Source: an uncultured Collinsella sp.
GTDB taxonomy: Bacteria > Actinomycetota > Coriobacteriia > Coriobacteriales > Coriobacteriaceae
Length of the DNA stretch: 64,000 nucleotides
Assembly: GCA_900543025.1 (NCBI GenBank)
Contig: UQPP01000002.1
Location: forward strand, 52,966 to 116,965
Reading direction: 5' to 3'
This document shows, piece after piece, positions 32,942-41,707 of this stretch. A program made the position numbers and the translations under genes. Every line of letters starts with the position of its first letter. Within the stretch, counting starts at the first letter, position 1. The notes beneath the pieces are model-generated. The model searched no databases. It was given only the letters and a program-made list of their open reading frames with translations, and was not told where the DNA came from.

Positions 32942-33673
32942 TTAGCGGCGGGCGCGGAGCTTTTCGTAGCCTTCGGCGAAGAAGGCGACCGTTGCGGCGT
33001 CGGCCTCGGCGGCGTCACCGTCGGTGGCGGGAACCACGCCGTGCTCGTCGCTCACCAGAAACAGCGCACCCTTGAGCTGCGCGGGAATGTCTACGCGCGT
33101 GACCGGGATGCCCTTGGTCTGGGCCAGCTGCTCGATGAGCGTCGCCGTGCCGCACAGGCACTCGTCCGCTGGCGCCACAAAGGCCAGCTCGCCGTTATCG
33201 ACGGCGGCGAGCAGCTCGGGCGCCACGCCGGTTTCGTCGGCCTCGGAGCGGGCCTCGGCGGAGCGGGCACGCAGCGCCTTGGCCGACGTATCGGCGAGCG
33301 GCTCGTACTCCCCCACCGTCATGGCGGCGTTGCCGTTAATGTCGATCACCAGCATGAGCACGCCGTCGCGTGCGGTGTAATCGCCCTCGGCAAGCGACCA
33401 CTCAACGTGCTGCTTGGCCCAGCTGAGCATGTTATGGGTGAGTGGCTCGCCCTGCACCAGGCGCTCAGACAGCGCGCGGATGTGACGGTTGAGCATGGGT
33501 ACCTTTTTGTTGGACATGCGCCAACGGCAGACAAGCGCGGGCTTGTCGAGCGTGAACTTCTCGACCGCCTCCTGATTGGCGCAAAAGTCCTCGTACGCAC
33601 GCTGATCCTCGGCATTGCCAAACAGCTCGGCATCATCAATCTGGGGCATGGTCATACCTTTCGTGTTAGTCAT
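32942..33673 (-). CDS. Protein of unknown function
   Basis: I do not recognise a family. The 243-aa product is soluble, acidic and predicted mixed alpha/beta; central features are RWRMSNKKVPMLNRHIRALS and a VLMLVIDINGNAAMTVGEYEP strand-turn region with a C-terminal helix. There is no signal peptide or membrane segment. GAGGAC precedes the ATG at 33673; an in-frame ATG eight codons in, behind AAAGG, is an equal alternative. It lies upstream of the two-component pair on the same strand, with 180 bases between, so a shared function is possible but unsupported. Confidence 0.6.
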   Translation of the reverse strand: MTNTKGMTMPQIDDAELFGNAEDQRAYEDFCANQEAVEKFTLDKPALVCRWRMSNKKVPMLNRHIRALSERLVQGEPLTHNMLSWAKQHVEWSLAEGDYTARDGVLMLVIDINGNAAMTVGEYEPLADTSAKALRARSAEARSEADETGVAPELLAAVDNGELAFVAPADECLCGTATLIEQLAQTKGIPVTRVDIPAQLKGALFLVSDEHGVVPATDGDAAEADAATVAFFAEGYEKLRARR

Positions 33674-33686
33674 TCCGTCCTCTTAT

Positions 33687-33724
33687 ACCAAAAAGACGGC
33701 CCTCCAAACGGAGCGACCGTCTTT
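33687..33724. terminator. Hairpin upstream of the unknown gene, downstream of purH element
   Basis: AAAAAGACGG and CCGTCTTTT arms with A and T runs on both sides form a bidirectional terminator-like hairpin. It lies in the purH transcript direction after element C1. Confidence 0.65.
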
Positions 33725-33765
33725 TGCAGAGATTATTTTGACGATACGGTCAGGCGACCGATCGG

Positions 33766-33795
33766 CTTAATGGGATAGAACAACATCCCATTAAG
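33766..33795 (-). terminator. Perfect hairpin in the purH 3' region
   Basis: CTTAATGGGAT (33766-33776) and ATCCCATTAAG (33785-33795) are perfect inverted arms with an eight-base loop. There is no T-run, so function is unclear. Confidence 0.5.
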
Positions 33796-33797
33796 GG

Positions 33798-33895
33798 TTT
33801 TCCAAGTGCCCGAGATTGCCCCGAAAGAGGAGCGCCGCGTACTAAATGTACGCAAGCGACGGTTTGAGGGGCAAGGTCGGGTGCTTGGGAAAGCC
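33798..33895 (-). ncRNA. Structured 3' element, family C (copy 1, after purH)
   Basis: Begins one or two bases past the purH stop in the sense direction. The conserved left end is GGCTTTCCCAAGCACCCGAC, the right end AATCTCGGGCACTTGG; they pair except for a symmetric CA/CA mismatch. The inside continues as an imperfect long stem (CTTGCCCC with GGGGCAAT) capped by CGTACATTTAGTACG. Copy 2 at 60000-60103 has near-identical ends and different but self-complementary inner arms. Confidence 0.62.
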
Positions 33896-33896
33896 T

Positions 33897-35504
33897 CTAG
33901 TGCCTAAAATGCCTGGCCCCTGTGAAGACCATCGCAATACCATGCTCGTTGCAGGCCTGGATGCTCTCGTCATCGCGCTTGGAGCCGCCGGGCTGGATGA
34001 TGCAGGTCACGCCGTGCGCAGCAAGCACGTCGACGTTGTCGCGGAACGGGAAGAATGCGTCGCTTGCGCAGGCAAAGCCGCCCTTCTCCACGCCCTCGCG
34101 CTCGCAGAAGTCCTCGGCGCGCTCGCAGGCAAGCAGTGCGGAGTCAACGCGGTTAGGCTGACCCGGGCCCATGCCAATGCCGGCCTTATCCTTGGAGACC
34201 AGGATGGCGTTGGACTTGACGCCCTTGCAGACCTTCCAGGCAAACTCGAGCTCGGCCATCTCGGCGTCGGTGGGCTTGCGGTCGGTGGGGAACGTAAAGG
34301 TCGCAGGATCCTCGGTCACGTGGTCGACCTCCTGCACCAGCATGCCGCCGTCGACGGAGCGCAGCTCCACCTGGGCGCCGTGGTCCACGCCGCCGGTGGC
34401 CAGCACGCGCAGGTTGGGGCGCTTGGCCATGCGCTCGAGCGCCTCGGCAGTGTAGCTCGGAGCGATGATAACCTCGACGAACTGCTTGTTCTGATCGGCA
34501 AAGTGCTCAACCAGCTCATAGGGAACCTCGCGGTTGCAGGCGATGATGCCGCCAAAGGCGCTCTTGGGATCGCAGGCGAAGGCGCGGTCGTAGGCGGCCG
34601 TGATGCCCTCGGCCACGGCGGAGCCGCAGGGGTTCTGATGCTTGAGGATCACGCAGGCCGGCTCGTCGAACTCGCGGACCAGGTTCCAAGCGGCGTCGGC
34701 ATCCAGATAGTTGTTGTAGCTGAGCGGCTTGCCCTGGATCTGCTCGGAGCCCACGAGCGGGAACTGCGAGCTCGCGGTATTCTCGCAACCCTCGGCAAAG
34801 CGATAGACCGTGGCCTTTTGCTGCGGGTTCTCGCCATAGCGCAGGTCGTCGACCTTCTCCAGCGAGATCTCGAGCTTGGCAGAGGTGTCCGCCACGTCGC
34901 TTGCCTGGGCGGCAAGCCAACGGGAGATAGCCGTGTCGTAGGCGGCGGTGGTCTGGTAGACCTTCACCTGCAGGCGACGACGGGTGGAAAGCGTGGTGCA
35001 GCCACCGGTCTCGCGCATCTCGGCCAGGACGGCATCATAGTCGGCCGGGTCGGAGATGACGGTAACGCTCGCGGCGTTCTTGGCGGCAGAGCGCAGCATG
35101 GAGGGACCGCCGATGTCGATGTGCTCGATGGCATCCGCGAAGGTGACCTCGGGGTTGGCGACGGTCTTCTCGAACTCGTACAGGTTGACGACGACCAGGT
35201 CGATCAGCTTAATGCCGTGCTGTGCCGCCTCCTGCATGTGCTGCTCGGAATCGCGGCGGGCCAGCAGCGCGCCGTGAACCTTGGGGTGCAGGGTCTTAAC
35301 GCGGCCGTCCATCATCTCGGGATAGCCCGTGAACTCCTCGATGGGGGTTACGGGAACGCCCGCGTCCTCGATGGCACGAGCCGTGCCGCCCGTAGAGATG
35401 ATCTCGACGCCAAAGTCATCGACCAGCGTCCGTGCGAAATCGACGACGCCCGTCTTATCGGTAACCGAGATCAACGCGCGTGCGATCTTCACATCAGATC
35501 CCAT
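33897..35504 (-). CDS. purH: Bifunctional AICAR formyltransferase/IMP cyclohydrolase
   Basis: Catalyses the last two steps of de novo IMP synthesis. The N-terminal MGS-like cyclohydrolase domain starts [17 protein letters not shown] and includes [10 protein letters not shown] and [16 protein letters not shown]. The C-terminal transformylase domain has KHQNPCGSA and the catalytic-type [18 protein letters not shown]. At 535 aa it is complete. AGGAGG lies six bases before the ATG. No other purine gene is in the window and I see no purine or ZTP riboswitch in the 277-base upstream gap. Confidence 0.96.
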   Translation of the reverse strand: MGSDVKIARALISVTDKTGVVDFARTLVDDFGVEIISTGGTARAIEDAGVPVTPIEEFTGYPEMMDGRVKTLHPKVHGALLARRDSEQHMQEAAQHGIKLIDLVVVNLYEFEKTVANPEVTFADAIEHIDIGGPSMLRSAAKNAASVTVISDPADYDAVLAEMRETGGCTTLSTRRRLQVKVYQTTAAYDTAISRWLAAQASDVADTSAKLEISLEKVDDLRYGENPQQKATVYRFAEGCENTASSQFPLVGSEQIQGKPLSYNNYLDADAAWNLVREFDEPACVILKHQNPCGSAVAEGITAAYDRAFACDPKSAFGGIIACNREVPYELVEHFADQNKQFVEVIIAPSYTAEALERMAKRPNLRVLATGGVDHGAQVELRSVDGGMLVQEVDHVTEDPATFTFPTDRKPTDAEMAELEFAWKVCKGVKSNAILVSKDKAGIGMGPGQPNRVDSALLACERAEDFCEREGVEKGGFACASDAFFPFRDNVDVLAAHGVTCIIQPGGSKRDDESIQACNEHGIAMVFTGARHFRH

Positions 35505-35781
35505 GCAGTCCTCCTGTCTGGTACGCCGCCGTGCTCTGTGAGCCGGTGATACGTCGATCTGCAGCGCTCGCGCAGCGGCATTGAAAATACTGATTCAATG
35601 TAGCGCATCGAGCGCATCGATGCACCCCGCAACGGGCGCATATGCAGAAAAAGTTTGCGAGCGGAGGGGATGGGCACGGCACCGGGCACGGTGAGTTCAT
35701 GGAACACAGGGGCACCATAATTAGATGCCAATAGCGTGGTAGAACTGTGCTCGATATGCATCCGCAAAAGAAAGAGGCACC

Positions 35782-36423
35782 ATGGTCTCGCGGGTTCTCT
35801 ACCGACCGTTTGATACCGAAGACTTCGACGCCATCGCGCTGATTCTACAGCAGCTTTGGCATGACAATTCGGATAACGATGAGTACAACCGCCTCGAGGC
35901 CGCGTGCGACCTTGCCTACTGCCTTTCGTCTTCGACGTTTTCGCAAGTTGCCGTAATCGACGGTCAGGCGCGCGGCATTGCGCTCGCGCGTGCGGGACAG
36001 AGCTCCGGCGCCACCGTTAAGGAACATTGGCTGGATACCGAACGCGCACTGCTATCGCAAATGCGCGAGCTGGAGCCCGATGCCTGCGCCGAGTATCTCT
36101 CGTTTGTGCGCGCAACCATCCGAACCAACAACCGCCTGCTCGAAAGCAGCCCGTTGCCACACGACAACGAGGTCACGCTGCTTGCCGTAGATCGCGACGT
36201 CCATGGCCTGGGCGTTGGCTCGGTGTTGCTCGACGCCGCAGTCTCGTACCTATCCTCGCGCGGGGCGACGAGGGCGCACCTGTACACCGACTCCAACTGC
36301 TCGTGGAAGTTCTACGAGCTGCATGGCTTTAAGCGCACGGCCACGCACCGCGCCAACCGCGAAGAGCGCCGTCACGACATGCCGCGCGAAAGCTTCCTCT
36401 ACGAACTCGACCTAACAGCCTAG
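35782..36423 (+). CDS. GNAT-family N-acetyltransferase
   Basis: A 213-aa acetyltransferase; the acetyl-CoA-binding motif A is VHGLGVGSVLLDAAVSYL, preceded by the strand VTLLAVDRDV and followed by YTDSNCSWKFYELHGFKR, the motif B region. The substrate cannot be told from sequence. AAAGAGG precedes the ATG. It is divergent from purH and monocistronic. Confidence 0.87.
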   Translation: MVSRVLYRPFDTEDFDAIALILQQLWHDNSDNDEYNRLEAACDLAYCLSSSTFSQVAVIDGQARGIALARAGQSSGATVKEHWLDTERALLSQMRELEPDACAEYLSFVRATIRTNNRLLESSPLPHDNEVTLLAVDRDVHGLGVGSVLLDAAVSYLSSRGATRAHLYTDSNCSWKFYELHGFKRTATHRANREERRHDMPRESFLYELDLTA

Positions 36424-36438
36424 GCCCAGCAGCCATAC

Positions 36439-36484
36439 CTAGTCATTTAGGAACGTCCCCAGTGACTAGTCGTTGGGGACAGTC
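36439..36484. repeat. Palindromic intergenic repeat, family R1 (partial)
   Basis: CTAGTCATTTAGGAACGTCC followed by CCAGTGACTAG forms a shorter inverted repeat, then GTTGGGGACAGTC. It lies just after the GNAT gene. Confidence 0.65.
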
Positions 36485-36500
36485 TTCGTAGGTAGCGCAT

Positions 36501-36547
36501 AAAAAGGGATGGGCTTCCCCCGACGGCTGTCGAGAAAAGCCCATCCC
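36501..36547 (-). terminator. Terminator of the DUF2207 gene
   Basis: On the minus strand GGGATGGGCTT and AAGCCCATCCC flank an inner CGACAGCCGTCG hairpin and are followed by TTTTTATG, 15 bases past the stop. Confidence 0.85.
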
Positions 36548-36561
36548 ATAATTTACGACCG

Positions 36562-38508
36562 TTAGAACGTTCCGCCGCCGCCTCCGCCGACGCCGCCACC
36601 GCCGCCACCGGAAAAGCCGCCGCCGCTGCCGCCGCTCGAGCTATCGGAACTCGAAGCCAGCTCGCGGATGGTCTCGTGATACACATCGTTGAACGAATCG
36701 AGCGGAGACTCGTTGCCGTAGTGATGGTAATACCACCAGTAGCAGGGGTAGTTGTCGTAGAAATCGTCGCTGTTGCGCAGATCCGCAGGCACGGCCTCGG
36801 CCAGCTGTCGCAGCACTTCTTTCGAAACGCCCAGGGCAACGCCCATCACCAGCAGTTTGTTCCACAAGATCAGGTCGCTGGGGATAGCCTCCTTCAGGCG
36901 CGTAAAGTCCTCGAGCCAATGCTTGAGCGCCTTGCAGCGAGCCGCCACCTCGGCGCCCTCCGGCGTGTAACGGCGGAAGGTGCAGCTCAGGACAAAGCCC
37001 ACGATCGTGACGGGAATCGAGATCATAGCGGCGCCGACGTTGGCGTCCGCAAAGTCGGTATAGATCAGAGAGCCCAGAATGCCAAAGACAATGATGATGC
37101 CGAGAACCAGGCCGGCCACCATCGCGATAGTGCCATCCGATGCGATAAACTCACGCGCCTCCAGCTTGCCCTTAACCGTGCTCTGATAGTCCTCGAGCTT
37201 GTCGCCAACAGATGTGGTGCGCTCGCTAGCGTACTCCTCCAGCTCGCTAAACGTGCGCGAACGGACTCCGTCCTTATCGGGCTTAACGCCGGCGAAGAAG
37301 ACCTTGAGCACATCGCGATCGATGCCGTCCTTCTTGGCAGCCTTCCAGGCCTCGTCGGTCACCGTGATGCGATACGTCTGCTCCTCTTTTTCGCGACGGA
37401 GCAGGCCCTTCTTCTTGGCCTCGGTCGCTTCTTCCAGCTTGATCACGCGGTCGTCGGTCAGCTTCATCAGCGTGGCGATATATGCCTGATCGGGCACGTT
37501 GTTCCAGCTCATAAGAGCTGCAAGTACCGCGGGATGGTCGGCGGAGGGCACATCGCGGAAGTACTCGTCTTGGAAGAGCGGCTTGGGCTTGGGCCTGCGT
37601 AGCTTGAGCACAACGATTGTGCCGGTAAAGGCGACCGCCGCGACAACACTTAGCGCGGCAAGCGCATTGGCAATCATGCGAGCGTGAGCGCGGCGGGCGT
37701 TAGCTTCGTCGACCCATTCCTTCTCTTCGCTCAGGATCGTTGACATGCGCTCCTCGCTCGAAGCGGAAAGCCGAGGCACCCAATCGCTGGGGAAGGCGAT
37801 GCGCGCCTCGGCGAATTCGCCCTGATGCACGCAGGGAATGGTATAGGTGACCATGGGTTCGTCCGCATCGAGCGACACGTCGCCCGTCAGCGGGCCGTGG
37901 CCCCATGCGCGGAAGTTATCGCCCTTGACGGCCGCCGTCCCGGCGGCGGCATTTGCGAAGTACACCTCCATCTCGACATCATCGGAATCCGCAGACCAGC
38001 CGTCACCCACAAATTTCCAATAGAGCTCGGCGGTATCGGCCCAGTTCATAACCGCACCGGTCATGGTGTAGCTCACGTAATAGATCGCGCTGTCGCCGCT
38101 CTCGTGGGGGCTGAACACCTTGATTCTCACGCCATCGTCGGACTGTTCCACCGTGTAAACGCCGTCGTCGCCTTTGTTTGCGCTGTCGACCTTGTTAAAC
38201 GCGGTGTCGTCTTCCTCAACGCTCAGCACATCGACGGTCGCCGTGCCGCCCTGCTGGTCGGTGCCCGTATTGATCTCCCAAAACACGCCGTTGATGTCGT
38301 CATCGAAATCAAACTGGCGTCCCTCGACAACGGTCAGCGAGCCGTCGGCCTCGACCGTGGCACCGATATAGGTTTGGGTCATGGAGTAGCCGTCGGCGTG
38401 CGCGGCGACAGGCAGCAGCAACAACGCAAGCGCGACGAGCACGCAGACGGAAGCGAATCGCGCAAACAGGCAGCGCTGCCGACAAGTATTGGCAACGGGG
38501 GCGTTCAT
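36562..38508 (-). CDS. DUF2207-family predicted membrane protein
   Basis: A 648-aa protein with a signal peptide (basic start, then VCVLVALALLLLPVAAHA, cleavage after AHA), an extracellular beta-rich domain of about 230 residues (DUF2207 type), a membrane helix near residue 295-315, a cytoplasmic alpha region, two more membrane helices (GLVLGIIIVFGILGSLIY and IPVTIVGFVLSC), and a Gly/Ser-rich C-terminus (SGGGFSGGGGGG). The function of this family is unknown. The ATG at 38508 with AAAGGATG upstream gives a proper signal peptide; a frame extending 40 codons further does not. Confidence 0.85.
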   Translation of the reverse strand: MNAPVANTCRQRCLFARFASVCVLVALALLLLPVAAHADGYSMTQTYIGATVEADGSLTVVEGRQFDFDDDINGVFWEINTGTDQQGGTATVDVLSVEEDDTAFNKVDSANKGDDGVYTVEQSDDGVRIKVFSPHESGDSAIYYVSYTMTGAVMNWADTAELYWKFVGDGWSADSDDVEMEVYFANAAAGTAAVKGDNFRAWGHGPLTGDVSLDADEPMVTYTIPCVHQGEFAEARIAFPSDWVPRLSASSEERMSTILSEEKEWVDEANARRAHARMIANALAALSVVAAVAFTGTIVVLKLRRPKPKPLFQDEYFRDVPSADHPAVLAALMSWNNVPDQAYIATLMKLTDDRVIKLEEATEAKKKGLLRREKEEQTYRITVTDEAWKAAKKDGIDRDVLKVFFAGVKPDKDGVRSRTFSELEEYASERTTSVGDKLEDYQSTVKGKLEAREFIASDGTIAMVAGLVLGIIIVFGILGSLIYTDFADANVGAAMISIPVTIVGFVLSCTFRRYTPEGAEVAARCKALKHWLEDFTRLKEAIPSDLILWNKLLVMGVALGVSKEVLRQLAEAVPADLRNSDDFYDNYPCYWWYYHHYGNESPLDSFNDVYHETIRELASSSDSSSGGSGGGFSGGGGGGVGGGGGGTF

Positions 38509-38644
38509 AGGCACATCCTTTGTCTGTAAAACCAACATCGCCATTGTCCCACGTTTGCGGGCACACATGACGAATATCTGGGCCAACGGAACGTCAAATG
38601 GGACAAAAGTCCCACCCGAGTCTGGCACTTAGGGACGTTCCTAA

Positions 38645-38675
38645 TGATCTATTGGGGACGGAGGAAAACGGATCA
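38645..38675. repeat. Intergenic repeat, family R3 (copy a)
   Basis: GATCTATTGGGGACGGAGG followed by AAAACGGATCA; the reverse complement matches 42106-42136 in 28 of 31 positions. Confidence 0.7.
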
Positions 38676-38902
38676 TTGGGTTGAACCGACGGACAGCAAC
38701 AAATTTGTCGTTCGGGACGTTCTTTGGCCGAGTCCCGCGCCAACGATAGATACCACTTCACAGCTCCGTCACAGGTGTAGCGGCTTTGTGTGGGCGCGGC
38801 ATGCGCTGATTGAGCCGTCAGTCGAGGGGCATAAACCAATTGAGCGAAAACGGTTGCCCCTTTCCCGTTCGCTCGAGGATCATGTCCCCCTTTTCCGCGG
38901 AA

Positions 38903-38936
38903 ACCCCGGCAGTTGCGAAGAGCTGCCGGGGTTTCT
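38903..38936 (+). terminator. Terminator-like hairpin with no upstream gene
   Basis: AAACCCCGGCAG and CTGCCGGGGTTT pair around about ten bases and the right arm runs into TTTCTG. No plus-strand gene precedes it, so it may end an unannotated transcript. Confidence 0.65.
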
Positions 38937-39059
38937 GTCGTGTATAAGGCCGAGTCGGCGTACGGCAATCGAGACGTTGGGCCGCAGACCCACCGTGCGC
39001 AATGCGCAGCGCCGCCAACTTGCGAGCCACGGAAACGCCTTCCCTACCGTGCCCCGCGC

Positions 39060-39065
39060 TATACT
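39060..39065 (+). promoter_or_regulatory. Candidate -10 box for leaderless gluQ mRNA
   Basis: TATACT ends eight bases before the ATG at 39073. With usual spacing, transcription would begin at or within about two bases of the ATG. There is no ribosome site in the short gap. Confidence 0.45.
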
Positions 39066-39072
39066 CGTCCGC

Positions 39073-40254
39073 ATGGATATCAAAGCACGCAACATACCAA
39101 CGCCTGCCGCGGACGCGCCAACGACGCAGCCCGTCTCCGTTCCAGCGCCCGTCGTGGGGCGCTTTGCCCCGTCGCCATCGGGCCGCATGCACATGGGCAA
39201 CGTGTTCAGCTGCCTGTGCTCGTGGCTTTCGGCCCGCAGCCAGGGCGGCAGCATCGTGTTGCGCATCGAGGACCTGGACGATCGCTGCAAGCGCCCGGAA
39301 CTTGCCGCTCAACTGATTGACGACCTGGCCTGGCTGGGACTCGAGTGGGACGAAGGCCCCTACTACCAGCACGATCGCCTCGACCTGTACGAGAGCGCCT
39401 TGCGCCGGCTGCAAGACGCCGGCCTCACCTACCCCTGCTTTTGCACGCGCGCCGAGCTCCACGCCGCGAGCGCGCCGCACGCCAGCGACGGCACGCCCAT
39501 CTACCGCGGCGCCTGCCGAGGCCTTTCGGCCGAAGAGGTCGCCCGCCGCAGTGCCCTGCGCGCCCCGGCCACGCGCCTGCGCGTGCCCGACATCGACGAC
39601 CTCGCGGGCGACGTGATCGAATTCGTGGACCGCACGTACGGGGCCCAATGCGAGGCGCTCGCCACCGAGTGCGGCGATTTTTTGGTGCGCCGCAGCGACG
39701 GCGTTTTTGCCTATCAGCTAGCCGTGGTGGTCGACGACGCTGCCATGGGCGTCACCGAGGTCGTGCGCGGATGCGACCTGCTGGGCTCCACGCCGCGCCA
39801 AATCTACCTGCAGCATCTGCTGGGACTTCCCACGCCGCACTACGCGCACATTCCGCTGCTCATGTCGCCGGACGGCCGCCGCCTTTCCAAGCGCGACCGC
39901 GATCTGGACCTGGGCGAGCTACGCGCCCGCTTTGGCACGCCCGAGGCACTGCTGGGCTGGCTCGCCGGGCAAACGGGCATCGCGCCGGACGCCACGCCGC
40001 GCTCTGCCGAGCAGCTGGCCGAGCACTTTAGCTGGGACGTTATCCGCGCACACCGGGAGAACATCGTTATGGATGAAAGGACAGGCATGCAACAGACGGC
40101 AGCCCACCCTGACGAGCACCTCGATAGCGACATTGCCAAAGTATCAACAACCCATCTTTCGCCAGAGGGGTTCGATGCGTTCTGCGAAATACTTGACTCT
40201 CCCACGCCTGAAGCTGCGAAAACGTTACTCGAGCGCAAGCCGGCTTGGGAGTAA
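39073..40254 (+). CDS. gluQ: Glutamyl-Q tRNA(Asp) synthetase fused to a DUF1778/TacA-like antitoxin tail
   Basis: The main part (residues 1 to about 332) is GluQRS, a truncated glutamyl-tRNA synthetase that attaches glutamate to queuosine at tRNA-Asp position 34. It has the HIGH-like FAPSPSGRMHMGNV, zinc ligands in CFCTRAEL and CRG, and the KMSKS-like GRRLSKRDRDLDLGE, and the normal family end SWDVIRAHRENIV. The frame then continues about 60 residues: LSPEGFDAFCEILDSPTPEA and LLERKPAWE. That is the toxin-binding C-terminal part of DUF1778 antitoxins, without their ribbon-helix-helix domain. No GNAT toxin of the TacT type is adjacent. The internal ATG at 40070 could also start the tail separately. 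Confidence 0.85.
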   Translation: MDIKARNIPTPAADAPTTQPVSVPAPVVGRFAPSPSGRMHMGNVFSCLCSWLSARSQGGSIVLRIEDLDDRCKRPELAAQLIDDLAWLGLEWDEGPYYQHDRLDLYESALRRLQDAGLTYPCFCTRAELHAASAPHASDGTPIYRGACRGLSAEEVARRSALRAPATRLRVPDIDDLAGDVIEFVDRTYGAQCEALATECGDFLVRRSDGVFAYQLAVVVDDAAMGVTEVVRGCDLLGSTPRQIYLQHLLGLPTPHYAHIPLLMSPDGRRLSKRDRDLDLGELRARFGTPEALLGWLAGQTGIAPDATPRSAEQLAEHFSWDVIRAHRENIVMDERTGMQQTAAHPDEHLDSDIAKVSTTHLSPEGFDAFCEILDSPTPEAAKTLLERKPAWE

Positions 40255-40306
40255 ATCCCTTAACAAATCGGTTTTGGTTCGCCACGAAGCTCATTCGTCC
40301 GCGCCC

Positions 40307-41032
40307 CTACACGACGTCCCAGGGCTGGAGCTCGTCGCCCAGGCGAACGATACAGTCGTAGAGCACGGTGTGGCGCTCGGCCGGGTTGGCATCCCGATGA
40401 AAATGCCCGTAATACCAGCGTTTGTAGTCCAAGCGGTCTTCCAGCTCATCGAAAAATGCCGTAAGCCGATCAACGGCGGGGCAATTCCAGCCGGGCGCCG
40501 GATAGAGCGTGGGCGAAAGCATGCGCGTAGAGCAGGTGTGGGTGACCACGTAGTCGACCTTCCAGCCCACGCTGTCGAGCTTTGTCCGTGCCTCCTCAAA
40601 GTTGCGCTCGTCCGGCAATTCCTGCGGCCACCAGCTGGAATACGGAATGCGGTATTCCTTGTCCACGCTCGTGGCGCCGCCCATAGTAAAGACCGTTGAG
40701 CCGTCGAGCTCAAAAACCTCGCCGCGCGTCAGGCGCCGTATGGGAGAGGTATCCGACAGGCGCTGCGTCAGCCCACCGTGCCACAACTCCATGGGGCGCT
40801 CCGCCCAGTGATCGAAACGCTCGTGGTTGCCGTCGACGAACAGCACGGTATAGGGACGCGACTCCAGCCAAGCGATATCGACACACTCCTCGGCAGAGAA
40901 ATCCCAGGGAAAGCCAAAGTCGCCCGCGACAATCAGATAGTCGTCGCTCGTCAGGCTATCCCCAAGGTCCCAGTCGCGCAGCTTTTGCATGTCGAGGCCG
41001 CCATGAATATCGCCCGTCACATAGACCGTCAT
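40307..41032 (-). CDS. Metallophosphoesterase
   Basis: A 241-aa calcineurin-like phosphoesterase. The metal-binding motifs are in order: GDIHGG, GDFGFPW, GNHERFDHW, then THTCSTRM and YYGHFHRD. Substrates are unknown. It overlaps the next upstream gene, another metallophosphoesterase, by four bases (ATGA), so the two are coupled. The short family form without extra domains resembles phage- and Coriobacteria-type phosphoesterases. Confidence 0.88.
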   Translation of the reverse strand: MTVYVTGDIHGGLDMQKLRDWDLGDSLTSDDYLIVAGDFGFPWDFSAEECVDIAWLESRPYTVLFVDGNHERFDHWAERPMELWHGGLTQRLSDTSPIRRLTRGEVFELDGSTVFTMGGATSVDKEYRIPYSSWWPQELPDERNFEEARTKLDSVGWKVDYVVTHTCSTRMLSPTLYPAPGWNCPAVDRLTAFFDELEDRLDYKRWYYGHFHRDANPAERHTVLYDCIVRLGDELQPWDVV

Positions 41033-41667
41033 CGGATTACCACTTCCCTCTTGTAGATTTCGAGATCGTGCTCGACCTGCTCGTCACCCGTCGCGTTGAC
41101 CCACCACGGCCATTTAACGCAACACACCGGCTCGTCTACCTGCGCAAACCACGACCTGAGCTCATCCAGACTTACCGGGGCGTAGCTGTTAGCGTCCACG
41201 CCCACGTCATAGCGCAGCAGCCCCTGTCTGAGGTTGAACTTGTTGTACGCGCCGCAGCAGCTGTGGATATGCCCGTGCAAATGCCAGCTGCCGTGCGACA
41301 TACCCTGCCAGTCGGCCATGGGATAGTGGCTCAGCACGATTTTTTGGCGGTCGATCTTGAGTACGCAAATGGGCGGCTCGACGATAAAAGCATCCGCTAC
41401 CGCAGGCTGCGTCCAGTCTTTGTCGTGGTTGCCGGGCAGTAGGTGAACGCGCTTACATGCAATGCTTTTGCGCAGCTCGTAGGCATCCTGGGCGGTCATC
41501 TTAAAGCTGAAATCGCCCAAGATGTAGAGCTCGTCATCCGCAGCGACCTTGCTGTTAATGTTGGCGACCATGGCGTCGTTCATCTGCGCTACAGTCGACC
41601 AAGGCCTATCGCTAAGCCGTAGCATGTTCTCGTGCCCAAAGTGAGCATCGCTGGTAAACCAGACCAC
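41029..41667 (-). CDS. Metallophosphoesterase
   Basis: The second of the pair, with TSDAHFGHEN, LGDFSFKM, PGNHDKDW, LSHYPM and HLHGHIHS motifs. The DAHFGH and LHGHIHS forms are typical of the small bacterial phosphoesterase family. I chose a GTG start at 41667, five bases after AGGAGG; the longer frame begins at 41697. It is unlike the downstream partner except in the metal motifs, so they are not a recent duplication. Confidence 0.86.
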   Translation of the reverse strand: MVWFTSDAHFGHENMLRLSDRPWSTVAQMNDAMVANINSKVAADDELYILGDFSFKMTAQDAYELRKSIACKRVHLLPGNHDKDWTQPAVADAFIVEPPICVLKIDRQKIVLSHYPMADWQGMSHGSWHLHGHIHSCCGAYNKFNLRQGLLRYDVGVDANSYAPVSLDELRSWFAQVDEPVCCVKWPWWVNATGDEQVEHDLEIYKREVVIR

Positions 41668-41707
41668 GGAGACCTCCTGTTGCTGCGGGACATCCATCCC
41701 TTAGGGC

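Larger units (their letters stand above)
38509..39072. other. 564-base intergenic region upstream of gluQ
   Basis: No convincing gene. It contains GGGACGTTC repeats near 38632 and 38714, repeat R3 at 38645-38675, a GGGGCA...TGCCCC hairpin near 38828-38861, a strong terminator-like hairpin at 38903-38936, and the putative gluQ promoter. An unannotated small RNA ending at the 38903 hairpin is possible. Confidence 0.5.

Noticed and set aside
33846..35549. A 567-codon plus-strand open frame
   Set aside because: Antisense to purH over its full length; compositional artefact.
35505..35781. Purine or ZTP riboswitch upstream of purH
   Set aside because: No conserved core sequences of either class are visible.
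38644..39072. An N-terminal extension of GluQRS by up to 143 codons
   Set aside because: The frame is open but passes through repeats and a terminator hairpin; homology to GluQRS begins just after the ATG at 39073.
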